DNA of 64,000 nucleotides from Pseudomonas ovata (GCF_003131185.1 NZ_QFFU01000029.1:1-64000); one strand, 5' to 3'; shown: positions 8,460-17,153, counted from the first letter of the stretch. The notes: generated from the letters alone by a model not told the origin. Translations and numbers: made by a program.

Positions 8460-9371
8460 ATGAATCCACAAGAACTAAAGTCCATCCTTTCCCACGGTTT
8501 GCTGTCTTTCCCTGTCACCGACTTCAATGCCCAGGGCGATTTCCATCGCGAAGGCTATATCAAGCGCCTTGAGTGGCTGGCCCCGTACGGTGCCAGCGCC
8601 CTGTTCGCCGCAGGCGGCACCGGTGAGTTCTTCTCGCTGACCTCCGGCGAGTACTCGCAGATCATCAAGACCGCTGTCGACACCTGCGAAAAGACCGTGC
8701 CAATCCTGGCCGGCGTCGGTGGCCCGACTCGCCAGGCCATCGAAATGGCTCAGGAAGCCGAGCGTCTGGGGGCCAAGGGCCTGCTGCTGCTGCCTCACTA
8801 CCTGACCGAAGCCAGCCAGGACGGCGTTGCCGCCCACGTTGAAGCGGTGTGCAAGTCGGTCAAGATCGGCGTCGTGGTCTACAACCGCAACGTCTGCCGC
8901 CTGACCGCGCCACTGCTGGAAAAACTGGCCGAGCGCTGCCCGAACCTGATCGGCTACAAGGACGGCCTGGGCGACATCGAACTGATGGTTTCGATCCGCC
9001 GCCGCCTGGGTGACCGTTTCTCGTACCTGGGTGGTCTGCCGACCGCTGAAGTCTACGCTGCCGCCTACAAGGCCCTGGGCGTACCGGTCTACTCGTCGGC
9101 CGTGTTCAACTTCGTGCCGAAGCTGGCCATGAACTTCTACCACGCCATCGCCCGTGACGATCACGAGACCGTCGGCAAGTACATCGATGATTTCTTCCTG
9201 CCTTATCTGGACCTGCGCAACCGCAAGGCCGGTTATGCCGTCAGCATCGTCAAGGCCGGCGCCAAGATCGCAGGCTATGACGCAGGTCCCGTCCGCGCAC
9301 CGCTGACCGACCTGACTGGCGAAGAAGTCGAAATGCTCGCCGCGCTGATGGACAAGCAAGGCAAGCAGTAA
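8460..9371 (+). CDS. kdgD: 5-dehydro-4-deoxyglucarate dehydratase (decarboxylating)
   Basis: The 303-aa enzyme belongs to the DHDPS/NAL (class I aldolase-like) superfamily. It converts 5-dehydro-4-deoxy-D-glucarate to 2-oxoglutarate semialdehyde plus CO2 and water. Visible landmarks are GGTGEFFSL (residues 52-60), the catalytic Tyr141 in VVVYNRN, and the Schiff-base Lys167 in GYKDGLGD. The C-terminal region PYLDLRNRKAGYAVSIVKAG is typical of KdgD rather than DapA. It is the first gene of the aldarate unit: a hairpin follows it, then the carrier and garD. The cytosolic product would need an oxoglutarate-semialdehyde dehydrogenase not present in this window. Confidence 0.93.
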   Translation: MNPQELKSILSHGLLSFPVTDFNAQGDFHREGYIKRLEWLAPYGASALFAAGGTGEFFSLTSGEYSQIIKTAVDTCEKTVPILAGVGGPTRQAIEMAQEAERLGAKGLLLLPHYLTEASQDGVAAHVEAVCKSVKIGVVVYNRNVCRLTAPLLEKLAERCPNLIGYKDGLGDIELMVSIRRRLGDRFSYLGGLPTAEVYAAAYKALGVPVYSSAVFNFVPKLAMNFYHAIARDDHETVGKYIDDFFLPYLDLRNRKAGYAVSIVKAGAKIAGYDAGPVRAPLTDLTGEEVEMLAALMDKQGKQ

Positions 9372-9385
9372 GTCTGGTTACAGCC

Positions 9386-9415
9386 AAAGACCGCAGAGTA
9401 CGCTCCGCGGTCTTT
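9386..9415 (+). terminator. Intrinsic-type hairpin between kdgD and the MFS carrier gene
   Basis: AAAGACCGC (9386-9394) pairs perfectly with GCGGTCTTT (9407-9415) 15 bases after the kdgD stop. The T-tract is short. It could terminate most transcripts and leave partial read-through into the carrier gene. Confidence 0.65.
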
Positions 9416-9538
9416 GTCGTTGCATCGTCTGCAGGTGGAACACGTTGTCGCCACGGCGTTTCCAAGGGGCCTGCAAGGCTACACCTCAAAAAAACAGCAG
9501 CACCCGCGTAAAAAAATAAAGAGTGGGAGTTTCACCGC

Positions 9539-10918
9539 ATGCAAAAGTCCAAGCCGACGCACGTCCGCTATTTGATCCTGTTGATGCTGTTCCTGGTCAC
9601 CACGATCAACTACGCCGACCGCGCCACCATCGCTATCGCAGGTTCCAGCCTGCAGAAAGACCTTGGCATTGATGCCATCACCCTGGGTTATATCTTCTCC
9701 GCATTCGGCTGGGCCTATGTGGCCGGCCAGATTCCTGGCGGCTGGCTGCTCGACCGTTTCGGTTCGAAGAAAGTCTACGCCACGAGCATTTTCACCTGGT
9801 CGCTGTTCACCCTGCTGCAAGGCTATGTCGGTGAATTCGGCGTCTCCACGGCCATCGTCGCGCTGTTCATGCTGCGCTTTCTGGTCGGCCTGGCCGAAGC
9901 GCCATCCTTTCCCGGCAATGCCCGCATCGTGGCGGCCTGGTTTCCGACCGCCGAGCGCGGCACGGCGTCGGCGATCTTCAACTCGGCGCAATACTTTGCC
10001 ACCGTGTTGTTCGCCCCGCTGATGGGCTGGATCGTCTTCACCTACGGCTGGCAGCACGTATTCGTGGTCATGGGCGCGGCCGGTATCGTGTTTTCCGGCG
10101 TCTGGCTGAAAGTCATCCACAGCCCGCGCCAGCACCCGATGATCAACGAAGCCGAGCTTGAGCACATCGCCAACAACGGCGGCATGGTCGACATGGACCA
10201 GGACAAGGGCAAAGGCAAGGACAAGCCGGCCAGCAGTGGTCCGAAGTGGGATTACCTGCGTCAGTTGCTGACCAACCGCATGATGCTCGGCATCTACCTG
10301 AGCCAGTACTGCATCAACGGCATCACCTATTTCTTCCTGACCTGGTTCCCGGTGTACCTGGTCCAGGAACGCGGCATGACCATTCTCAAGGCCGGCATCA
10401 TTGCCTCCTTGCCGGCCATCTGCGGCTTTATCGGTGGCGTACTGGGCGGGGTGATCTCCGACTACCTGCTGCGCAAGGGCCATTCCCTGACCTTTGCCCG
10501 CAAGGCACCGATCATCTGCGGCCTGCTGCTGTCGACCTCCATCGTCACCTGCAACTACGTCGATCTGGAGTGGGTCGTGGTCGGCTTCATGGCCCTGGCG
10601 TTCTTCGGCAAAGGCATCGGTGCACTGGGCTGGGCGGTCATGTCCGACGTGTCGCCCAAGCAGATCGCCGGCCTCAGTGGCGGGTTGTTCAACACCTTCG
10701 GCAACATCGCCTCGATCACCACCCCGATCGTGATCGGCTACATCATCAGCACCACAGGCTCGTTCAAGTGGGCCCTGGTGTTCGTGGGCGCCAACGCGCT
10801 GCTGGCCGTCATCAGCTACATCTTTATCGTCGGAGACATCAAGCGTGTGGAATTGAAAGAGCCGCCTGTACAGGGGCCTGCGCTGAACGACAGCGACCTT
10901 TCCCAAGCCAAATCCTGA
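9539..10918 (+). CDS. gudP: MFS glucarate/galactarate transporter (ACS family)
   Basis: A 459-aa, 12-segment inner-membrane carrier of the anion:cation symporter family. The N-terminus has the GudP-like signature TTINYADRATIAIAG, followed by the MFS loop motif GGWLLDRFGSKK and AWFPTAERGTASAIFNSAQY. A charged central loop (DQDKGKGKDK) separates the two halves. A GGGAG site precedes ATG 9539. Position between kdgD and garD supports uptake of D-glucarate or galactarate. Exact substrate is inferred. Confidence 0.85.
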   Translation: MQKSKPTHVRYLILLMLFLVTTINYADRATIAIAGSSLQKDLGIDAITLGYIFSAFGWAYVAGQIPGGWLLDRFGSKKVYATSIFTWSLFTLLQGYVGEFGVSTAIVALFMLRFLVGLAEAPSFPGNARIVAAWFPTAERGTASAIFNSAQYFATVLFAPLMGWIVFTYGWQHVFVVMGAAGIVFSGVWLKVIHSPRQHPMINEAELEHIANNGGMVDMDQDKGKGKDKPASSGPKWDYLRQLLTNRMMLGIYLSQYCINGITYFFLTWFPVYLVQERGMTILKAGIIASLPAICGFIGGVLGGVISDYLLRKGHSLTFARKAPIICGLLLSTSIVTCNYVDLEWVVVGFMALAFFGKGIGALGWAVMSDVSPKQIAGLSGGLFNTFGNIASITTPIVIGYIISTTGSFKWALVFVGANALLAVISYIFIVGDIKRVELKEPPVQGPALNDSDLSQAKS

Positions 10919-10928
10919 GGAAACCGTG

Positions 10929-12482
10929 ATGAACCTGATTCAACATGCCGATTCGCCACGGCATATCCGGCTCCACCCGCTGGATAACGTGGTTGTAGTG
11001 GTCAATGACCAGGGTGTGCCTGCCGGCACCCGCTTCGAGGATGGCCTGGAGACGATCGATAACGTCCCCCAGAGCCACAAGATCAGCACCGTCGACCTGG
11101 CCGAAGGGGATCCGGTGATCCGCTACGGGCAGACCATCGGCTATGCCTTGCAGCCGATCCCGCGCGGCAGTTGGGTCAGGGAAGACCTGTTGCGCATGCC
11201 GTCGGCGCCGGAGCTGGACAAGCTGCCGATGTCCGATGCCGTGCCGGAAAAGGAAGCGCCGCTGGAGGGCTACACCTTCGAAGGCTACCGCAACGCCGAC
11301 GGCACCGTCGGCACGCGCAATATCCTGGGCATCACCACCACGGTGCAGTGCGTGACCGGTGTGCTGGACCATGCGGTCAAGCGCATCCGTGACGAACTGC
11401 TGCCCAAATACCCCAACGTCGACGACGTGGTGGCCCTGACCCACACTTACGGTTGTGGCGTGGCCATCACCGCCACCGACGCCTACATTCCGATCCGCAC
11501 CGTGCGCAACCTGGCGCGCAACCCGAACCTGGGTGGCGAGGCGCTGGTGATCAGCCTGGGCTGTGAAAAACTGCAGGCCGGGCAGGTCATGCACGAGCAG
11601 GACCCGTCGGTGGACCTCAGCGAACCGTGGCTGTACCGCCTGCAGGATGCCAGCACCGGCTTCAACGAAATGATCGAGCAGATCATGGAACTGGCCGAAG
11701 TGCGCCTGAAAAAACTCGACCAGCGCCGCCGTGAAACGGTGCCGGCCTCCGAGCTGATCCTGGGCATGCAGTGCGGCGGCAGCGATGCGTTTTCCGGCAT
11801 CACCGCCAACCCGGCGCTGGGCTATGCCTCGGACCTGTTGCTGCGCGCCGGGGCCACGGTGATGTTTTCCGAGGTCACTGAAGTGCGCGACGCCATCTAC
11901 CTGCTGACCTCGCGCGCCGAGAATCAGGAGGTGGCCCAGGCACTGGTGCGCGAGATGGACTGGTACGACCGCTACCTGGCCAAAGGCGAGGCCGACCGCA
12001 GCGCCAACACCACGCCGGGCAACAAGAAGGGCGGGTTGTCGAACATCGTCGAGAAATCCCTGGGGTCGATCGTCAAGTCCGGCAACAGCGCCATCAACGG
12101 CGTGGTTGGCCCCGGGGAGCGGGTCAGCAGCAAGGGCCTGATCTTCTGTGCCACCCCGGCCAGCGACTTTATCTGCGGCACGCTGCAACTGGCGGCCGGC
12201 ATGAACCTGCACGTGTTCACCACCGGCCGCGGCACGCCTTATGGGCTGGCGATGGCGCCTGTGGTCAAGGTCTCGACCCGCACCGAACTGGCCCAGCGCT
12301 GGCCGGACCTGATCGACGTCGACGCCGGCCGCATCGCCACGGGGCGCGCCAGCATCGAAGAACTGGGCTGGGAGCTGTTCCAGTACTACCTGGACGTGGC
12401 CAGCGGCAAGAAAAAGACCTGGACCGAGCACTACCGCCTGCACAACGACCTGGCGCTGTTCAACCCGGCACCGGTGACCTGA
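10929..12482 (+). CDS. garD: Galactarate dehydratase
   Basis: The 517-aa product belongs to the UxaA/GarD altronate/galactarate dehydratase family. It dehydrates meso-galactarate to 5-dehydro-4-deoxyglucarate, the KdgD substrate. It has the N-terminal SAF-like region (HPLDNVVVVVNDQGVPAGTR), the central GYRNADGTVGTRNILG motif, metal-associated THTYGCGVA and LGCEKLQ, and GMQCGGSDAFSGITANPALG in the catalytic half. A GTG directly before ATG 10929 is an alternative start; TGAGGA provides the ribosome site. It lies ten bases after the carrier stop, so the two share an mRNA. Confidence 0.93.
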   Translation: MNLIQHADSPRHIRLHPLDNVVVVVNDQGVPAGTRFEDGLETIDNVPQSHKISTVDLAEGDPVIRYGQTIGYALQPIPRGSWVREDLLRMPSAPELDKLPMSDAVPEKEAPLEGYTFEGYRNADGTVGTRNILGITTTVQCVTGVLDHAVKRIRDELLPKYPNVDDVVALTHTYGCGVAITATDAYIPIRTVRNLARNPNLGGEALVISLGCEKLQAGQVMHEQDPSVDLSEPWLYRLQDASTGFNEMIEQIMELAEVRLKKLDQRRRETVPASELILGMQCGGSDAFSGITANPALGYASDLLLRAGATVMFSEVTEVRDAIYLLTSRAENQEVAQALVREMDWYDRYLAKGEADRSANTTPGNKKGGLSNIVEKSLGSIVKSGNSAINGVVGPGERVSSKGLIFCATPASDFICGTLQLAAGMNLHVFTTGRGTPYGLAMAPVVKVSTRTELAQRWPDLIDVDAGRIATGRASIEELGWELFQYYLDVASGKKKTWTEHYRLHNDLALFNPAPVT

Positions 12483-12545
12483 TCGCACGCAGGACTGATG
12501 CCAGTCAGTCAAGCTGAACGTCGTCGAGCGCGGGTCGCTGTTTTT

Positions 12546-12635
12546 GTGGGAGCGACCCGCGGTCGCGAAAGGGCCGGTGGATTCAAGATCTTCAGTGCCT
12601 GACCGCCTGCATTCGCGACCGTTGGTCGCTCCTAC
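12546..12635. repeat. REP-type inverted pair (GTGGGAGCGACC variant)
   Basis: Starts GTGGGAGCGACCCGCGGTCG and ends GACCGTTGGTCGCTCCTAC. Same family as 8093-8181 but more diverged. It is the first of two REP elements in the 473-bp gap 12483-12955; otherwise that gap shows only the short promoter region of the next small gene. Confidence 0.7.
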
Positions 12636-12685
12636 GGGTAAGGCCAGGCACTCAAGCTGAATTTCGTCGAGCGCAGGGCGCTGTT

Positions 12686-12767
12686 GTGGAAGGCGGCTTG
12701 CCGGCGATGACGGCCTGACAAGCCCTGCGCCTGTACCGCCGCATTCGCCAGCAGAGCGGCCTCCCAC
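12686..12767. repeat. REP-type inverted pair (GTGGGAGGCGG family)
   Basis: Begins GTGGAAGGCGGCTTGCCGGC and ends GAGCGGCCTCCCAC. Near-copy of the element at 151-242. Confidence 0.7.
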
Positions 12768-12955
12768 AATTGAGTGTCAGACGCAAAAGCGGGTGAAAAC
12801 CGGCTTGACTGAGCGGCATTGGCACGCAGGACCGTCCGGCAATTGCCCTGCGTTTTATCCGACTTCTCTGAACTTTCCCCAGCGTGCCGCCTCTTCTATT
12901 CAAGAGCGTCGCATTTGGCGCCGAGGCAATAAACCGAAAGGTCAGGAGGTTTCAG

Positions 12956-13171
12956 ATGCCAATGTCAGAAACAGGGCTGTGGGGAGTCGTACTGCTGGTC
13001 GCGCTTATCATCCTGTCGGACCTGTGGGCCGTGATGCGGGTCCGCTCCAGCCACACCAGCGCAAGTAACAAAGCCATGTGGATCATCGGCATCGTAGCCG
13101 TACCGGTTCTCGGCGTACTGGCCTGGGTGGTTGCCGGTCCGCGACATCAATCGGGCCCGGCGCGTTATTGA
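12956..13171 (+). CDS. Small PLDc_N-like membrane protein
   Basis: A 71-aa protein with two hydrophobic segments (LWGVVLLVALIILSDLWAV and MWIIGIVAVPVLGVLAWVV) and the closing motif AWVVAGPR. These match the PLDc_N family (the N-terminal membrane part of cardiolipin synthases found as stand-alone proteins). AGGAGGT five bases before the ATG is a near-perfect ribosome site. Function unknown. It converges with the hydrolase gene 13 bases downstream. Confidence 0.75.
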   Translation: MPMSETGLWGVVLLVALIILSDLWAVMRVRSSHTSASNKAMWIIGIVAVPVLGVLAWVVAGPRHQSGPARY

Positions 13172-13184
13172 TATCCACCCGTGT

Positions 13185-13955
13185 TCAAGACCAGGTGGCC
13201 GAATGATGGGGATAGCCCGTCAAGCGGTCACCGATCACCATTTCACTGACCCAGTTGGTCAACATCGAGCTGTATACGCTCTGGCTGATGTCGCTGCTCA
13301 GCGCATGGTCAGCGCCGTCTACCAGACGGTACGTCAGTGAATGGGCCTGCTCGAAGGCGCTGCGGTAACTCATCAGGGTCGCGTGCGGCACATAGTCGTC
13401 CTGCTCTGACTCGATCAGCAACACATCCCCCTTGAATTCCTTGCACGCCGCCAGCGCGCGGTTGTCGGCCGCGGTCACCACCGAGCGCCGGTAGTGCGCC
13501 AGCCGGTCACGATCCAGCGCCTGTTTGGGCATTTCCCAATCGGCGTCCCAGTACAGCGCCGGCACCCGCAGGGCCAGCCATTTGACCGGCCGCAGACGGC
13601 TCAGAATGGTCGCCAGGTAACCGCCATAACTGCTGCCGATCACGGCAATGGCAGCAGGGTCCACAAGCGGATGGCTGACCAGCTTGTCGTAGGCCGCCAG
13701 CAGGTCTTCCAGGCTGTGTTCGCGTGACACGGTGGTGCGCAGCGCCTCGGTGCGTTCATGGCCGCGCAGATCGAACGTCAGGCACACGCAGCCCAGGCCG
13801 GTGATGTTCTTGGCCCGTGCCAGGTCGCGTTGCTGGCTGCCGCCCCAGCCATGCACGAACAGGATCCCCGGCATTCTGGGGCTGGGGGTCAGGACGGTGC
13901 CGCAGATCGCTTGTTCACCGACGGCAATTTCAATGCTTTCACTGCTCACAGTCAT
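13185..13955 (-). CDS. Alpha/beta-hydrolase (dienelactone hydrolase / prolyl-oligopeptidase-like)
   Basis: The 256-aa hydrolase has the oxyanion-hole region LFVHGWGGS (33-40), the nucleophile motif GSSYGGY with Ser109, an acid candidate in EQDD (Asp186/187) and His217 in DGADHALS, so the catalytic triad is complete. There is no signal peptide, so it is likely cytosolic. The open frame extends much further upstream only because it overlaps the preceding gene; ATG 13955 lies 17 bases inside the DUF3182 gene end and begins a typical beta strand. The overlap suggests translational coupling with DUF3182. Substrate unknown. Confidence 0.85.
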   Translation of the reverse strand: MTVSSESIEIAVGEQAICGTVLTPSPRMPGILFVHGWGGSQQRDLARAKNITGLGCVCLTFDLRGHERTEALRTTVSREHSLEDLLAAYDKLVSHPLVDPAAIAVIGSSYGGYLATILSRLRPVKWLALRVPALYWDADWEMPKQALDRDRLAHYRRSVVTAADNRALAACKEFKGDVLLIESEQDDYVPHATLMSYRSAFEQAHSLTYRLVDGADHALSSDISQSVYSSMLTNWVSEMVIGDRLTGYPHHSATWS

Positions 13956-15066
13956 AAGGCTGGACCTGTGTGTATTTACGAAGAAAGCCCAGCTGAGGGT
14001 CGTCACCCTCGTACAACACCTGGGCATGGGAGGGCAGCGGTGCGTCCCGGCCGTAAACCTCATGGGTCGAGACACACAAGCGTGACAGCGCCGGATCGGC
14101 GGCAAAGGCCAGCAGGGCGTGGATCTCGGCGGCGCTGGCACCGCCGATGCGCCAGGACTGCTCCAGCACCCCGGAACAGGCCTGGCCTCGGGCATTGACG
14201 CCTTGGGCAATGTCGTAATTGCGCCGTGAGGCAATAAAGCCTGGCAGGCAGGCCTGTGCCGCCCGGTCATAGGCGATGGCCTGCTGCACGGCACGGCGTA
14301 CCGGCGCCTGCAGTGGCTGGTCGAGCAGTACGTCAAAGCCGCCGCGCACAATCCACAGGCATGAACCGCCATACACGGTGGCGCCCTGATTGTCGCGGGT
14401 CAGGCTCTGGGTGCCGTGGTAACTGGCCACGCCGCCTGCAACTGAAACCTGGCCGACGCTGTAGGTGACTACGTCCTGCAAGTCCTGCTCGATCACCAGG
14501 CCCCAGCGCGCCACTTCGGCAAAGTCCTGCTCGCTCAGTGCCGCAGTCAGTTCGGCAGAGTCCTGTGCGACGATCTGGCCGCGCCCGGCGGTGGCGCGCA
14601 CCGGCTTGATGCGCACCGGGCCGTCAGCCAGCATCTGCTGCCCGGCCTGACGGGCGTCGGCCTCGCTGAACACGCTGAAACCGGCCAGCACGGCATCGCC
14701 GGCCTGATCATGAAAGGCCTCGGACCACCCTGGCGGGCGGGCACTGGCTTGATCGGGCAAGGCATGCGAAATGGCTTTGGTGGCCATGAATGGCTCACTC
14801 ACCAGGCCGCCAAACACATCATCCGCACTGCGAATGTTCAGCTGTCGGGCGCGCGGCGGGTCGACCAGCGTGTCGGAAGGCACGAAATACAGCGAGCGAC
14901 CTTGAGGCTGCGCCGCATCGAAGGTGCCGGTGAACTCGCCGCCCAACAGTTGAGCCAGTTGCCGCCCCAAAGCCTGGTGTACGACGACCTCATGCTGGCC
15001 GAGGATTTTTTCAGTGGGAAGCAGAACGACTTCGATACGACCCTGGCCTGTTCCTGATCCGCGCAT
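13939..15066 (-). CDS. DUF3182 family protein
   Basis: A 375-aa protein matching the DUF3182 family found in Pseudomonas and Burkholderia. Visible blocks: SLYFVPSDTLVDPP, DDVFGGLVSEPFMATKAISHAL, VRIKPVRATAGRGQ, WGLVIEQDLQDVVTYSVGQV, and GFIASRRNYDIAQGVNARG. The lysine/glycine-rich VRIKPVRATAGRGQ and the later acidic EQDL and NYDIAQG resemble ATP-grasp ligase elements, so an ATP-dependent ligase is possible (inference). ATG 15066 has AAGGAG eight bases upstream. It is first in an overlapping two-gene unit with the hydrolase. Confidence 0.8.
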   Translation of the reverse strand: MRGSGTGQGRIEVVLLPTEKILGQHEVVVHQALGRQLAQLLGGEFTGTFDAAQPQGRSLYFVPSDTLVDPPRARQLNIRSADDVFGGLVSEPFMATKAISHALPDQASARPPGWSEAFHDQAGDAVLAGFSVFSEADARQAGQQMLADGPVRIKPVRATAGRGQIVAQDSAELTAALSEQDFAEVARWGLVIEQDLQDVVTYSVGQVSVAGGVASYHGTQSLTRDNQGATVYGGSCLWIVRGGFDVLLDQPLQAPVRRAVQQAIAYDRAAQACLPGFIASRRNYDIAQGVNARGQACSGVLEQSWRIGGASAAEIHALLAFAADPALSRLCVSTHEVYGRDAPLPSHAQVLYEGDDPQLGFLRKYTQVQPYDCEQ

Positions 15067-15275
15067 GGACTGACTCCTTGGCGATGCCTTGTCTGCAATC
15101 ACGAGGGCCGTCCCTTGCAGTTGCAGCAGACTGGCCTTGTGAAATATGGAAGGGCAACGAAGCCGATGGGTTCCAGCTCACGGATAAGCGGTCTGCTTCA
15201 GCGAGGTATTGCAATGGCATTGCAACAGAGCGATGGTTATATCGCCGGCATGCAAACGATCAGGGGAGAAATACC

Positions 15276-15479
15276 ATGGCAACGCTTACCCGCTGGACAT
15301 TACAGATGACTGCATTGCTATTGCTGGCCTGGCTGGCCAGTGTCGTCGGGCAGTGGAGCAGCCAGGTGGTCAACGGCAACAGCAGCGAACGGCTGGCGCA
15401 ACTGCAGGCGCCCGGTGCGCTCAACGGGCCGGTGATGGTGTCGACGCTCAAGAGCAGCGAAGAATCTCAAGTGCGGTGA
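15276..15479 (+). CDS. Small exported or membrane-anchored hypothetical protein
   Basis: A 67-aa open frame starting MATLTRWTLQMTALLLLAWLA, an N-terminal hydrophobic segment ending near residue 25, followed by a polar tail (SSQVVNGNSSERLAQ). GGGGAGA precedes the ATG at a good distance. I do not recognise a family. Being divergent from the DUF3182 gene with its own ribosome site makes it plausible but not certain. Confidence 0.5.
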   Translation: MATLTRWTLQMTALLLLAWLASVVGQWSSQVVNGNSSERLAQLQAPGALNGPVMVSTLKSSEESQVR

Positions 15480-15523
15480 CGCCAGAGGTGTCAAACATCC
15501 GTAACGGGCAAGAAAAGGCAGGC

Positions 15524-15553
15524 AAAAAAATGGCTCACCGGGGGAGGTGAGCC
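15524..15553 (-). terminator. Intrinsic terminator of the TauE-like gene
   Basis: On the minus strand the stem GGCTCACC/GGTGAGCC (15532-15553) is followed by a run of seven T (AAAAAAA at 15524-15530 on the plus strand). This is a textbook rho-independent terminator about 110 bp past the permease stop. Confidence 0.85.
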
Positions 15554-15661
15554 AAGGGGATTCATCAAAGGAGTGGGGTAACTTTAAGATCGCTGACGTG
15601 AAGAGGATGTGAAAGGGATGTGGACGAAACGAGAACGCGCTCGATTTATCCAGCCTGCCAG

Positions 15662-16450
15662 TCAGAACGCCAGCTTGAAGCCGATCAACCCCAGCATCAC
15701 CGCCAGGCAAGGGCGCAATAGCTCATCGGAAACCCGCCCCGCCATATGGCTGCCCATGTAGATGCCCGGCAGCGAGCCCAGTAGCAGAAACCCGAGCAGC
15801 TCCCAGTTCATGTTGCCCATGCTCGCGTGGCCGATGCCGGCCACCAGGGTCAGCGGCACGGCATGGGCGATCTCGGTGCCCACCAGGCGGCGGGTCGGCA
15901 GCAGCGGGTAGAGAATGAACAGTGCCACCGTGCCCAGGGCGCCGGCGCCGATGGAGGTCAGGGCCACCATGGTGCCCAGCACCAGGCCGGTGATGACCGT
16001 CAGCCCATTGAGGCTGGAGTCCTTGAACAGCGAATGACCGTCGGCACGGTCATGGGCAAAGGCCAGCAGGCGCTTCTTGAACAGGATCGCCAGCGCGGTC
16101 AGCAGCAGCACAAAACCCAGGGCCTGCTTGATGATGGCGTTGAGCGCATCGGGCGAGCTGTCCAGGCTGCTGAGAAACCACAGCGTCAGCAGGACCGCCG
16201 GCACGCTGCCCAGGGTCAGCCAGCCGGTGATCTTCCAGTCGATGTTGTCGTTCTTCTTGTGCACGTACACGCCGCCAGCCTTGGTGATGGCCGCATACAG
16301 CAGGTCCGTGCCCACGGCAGTCGCCGGGTTGATGCCGAACCACAACAGGATCGGCGTCATCAACGAGCCGCCCCCGACGCCGGTCATGCCGACGATAAAA
16401 CCGACCACCAGGCCGGCCACTACAAAACCAAGACCGCCAACTTCCATCAT
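15662..16450 (-). CDS. TauE/SafE-family sulfite exporter-like permease
   Basis: A 262-aa inner-membrane protein with about eight hydrophobic segments and the family glycine motif VGFIVGMTGVGGGSLMTPIL near the N-terminus, repeated in the second half (GTMVALTSIGAGALGTVALF). The family includes exporters of sulfite or organosulfonates. Two consecutive ATGs (16450, 16447) are possible starts. The upstream region 16501-16560 is AT-rich and has GGTTATAACC palindromes, which could be part of a CysB- or other LysR-type promoter. Substrate unproven. Confidence 0.85.
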   Translation of the reverse strand: MMEVGGLGFVVAGLVVGFIVGMTGVGGGSLMTPILLWFGINPATAVGTDLLYAAITKAGGVYVHKKNDNIDWKITGWLTLGSVPAVLLTLWFLSSLDSSPDALNAIIKQALGFVLLLTALAILFKKRLLAFAHDRADGHSLFKDSSLNGLTVITGLVLGTMVALTSIGAGALGTVALFILYPLLPTRRLVGTEIAHAVPLTLVAGIGHASMGNMNWELLGFLLLGSLPGIYMGSHMAGRVSDELLRPCLAVMLGLIGFKLAF

Positions 16451-16542
16451 CGCGCCCTACACCACAGTTATCTGTTGTCAGGTAAAAAGTGGCGGGCAGC
16501 ATAACGGCTTATATACCCGATGGTTATGAATATATGGACTAA

Positions 16543-16552
16543 GGTTATAACC
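16543..16552. promoter_or_regulatory. AT-rich palindrome in the TauE-like gene promoter region
   Basis: A perfect 10-bp palindrome GGTTATAACC sits in a notably AT-rich stretch (16501-16565) between divergent genes, with a second GGTTAT at 16522. It looks like a regulator-binding region; a CysB link is a guess based on the sulfur-related gene. The rest of the 274-bp gap 16451-16724 shows nothing further. Confidence 0.3.
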
Positions 16553-16724
16553 ATTTGTTTTTTTATTGCCTGATGATTGGTTGCTGCACGGCTTTAGAAG
16601 GGCTGGATATAGCCTGTCCATTCGTCTGGCCACTGGTCGATTGCACGGATCAACTGTTTCTGTCGCCGCCTCATACAGGGTGCGACCGCACTGAAGCGGC
16701 TCGCCATGACAAGAGGATATGGAA

Positions 16725-17111
16725 ATGGCCGAATCAGAAAATACCGGCAAAGAAAACCCCGGAAACTTTGCCAACGATCCTGAGCGCGCCTCCGAAGCAG
16801 GGAAAAAAGGCGGCCATGTGTCAGACGGCAATTTTGCCAATGACCCTGAACGCGCCGCCGAGGCCGGTAGAAAAGGAGGGCAGGCTTCGAGTAGCGGTTC
16901 CCGGCAGAATGATGCTGCACAACAATCCGGCAGCGGCGGGCAGCAAGACGACGACATGCAGCAAGAGGACGACAGCGCCGGGCAGCAAGACCAGGGCAGC
17001 GACCAACAGGGCCAGGGCGGCGGCCAGCAGGATGAGGACAGTGGCCACCAAGGCAAGCGCGGAGGACAACAGGGCCAGGGCGGTGGTCAGCAAGGGCAGG
17101 ACCAGGAGTAA
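16725..17111 (+). CDS. KGG-repeat stress-induced protein with low-complexity tail
   Basis: A 128-aa hydrophilic protein. Two tandem copies of NFANDPERAxEAGxKGG occupy the N-terminal 50 residues; this is the stress-induced KGG motif found in GsiB and con-10-like proteins, often under general stress control. The remaining 75 residues are almost only Gln, Gly, Asp, Ser and Glu, predicted disordered. AGAGG fits the ATG at 16725 better than the ATG six bases upstream. A strong hairpin follows. Proposed role (desiccation or osmotic protection) is by family. Confidence 0.8.
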   Translation: MAESENTGKENPGNFANDPERASEAGKKGGHVSDGNFANDPERAAEAGRKGGQASSSGSRQNDAAQQSGSGGQQDDDMQQEDDSAGQQDQGSDQQGQGGGQQDEDSGHQGKRGGQQGQGGGQQGQDQE

Positions 17112-17126
17112 TGGCACGCAGCAGTG

Positions 17127-17153
17127 AAGCAAGGGGGCAATGCCCCCTTGCTT
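17127..17153 (+). terminator. Hairpin after the KGG-protein gene
   Basis: AAGCAAGGGGGC pairs perfectly with GCCCCCTTGCTT around a three-base loop, starting 16 bases after the stop. Short T content follows (GTGTATA). Confidence 0.7.
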
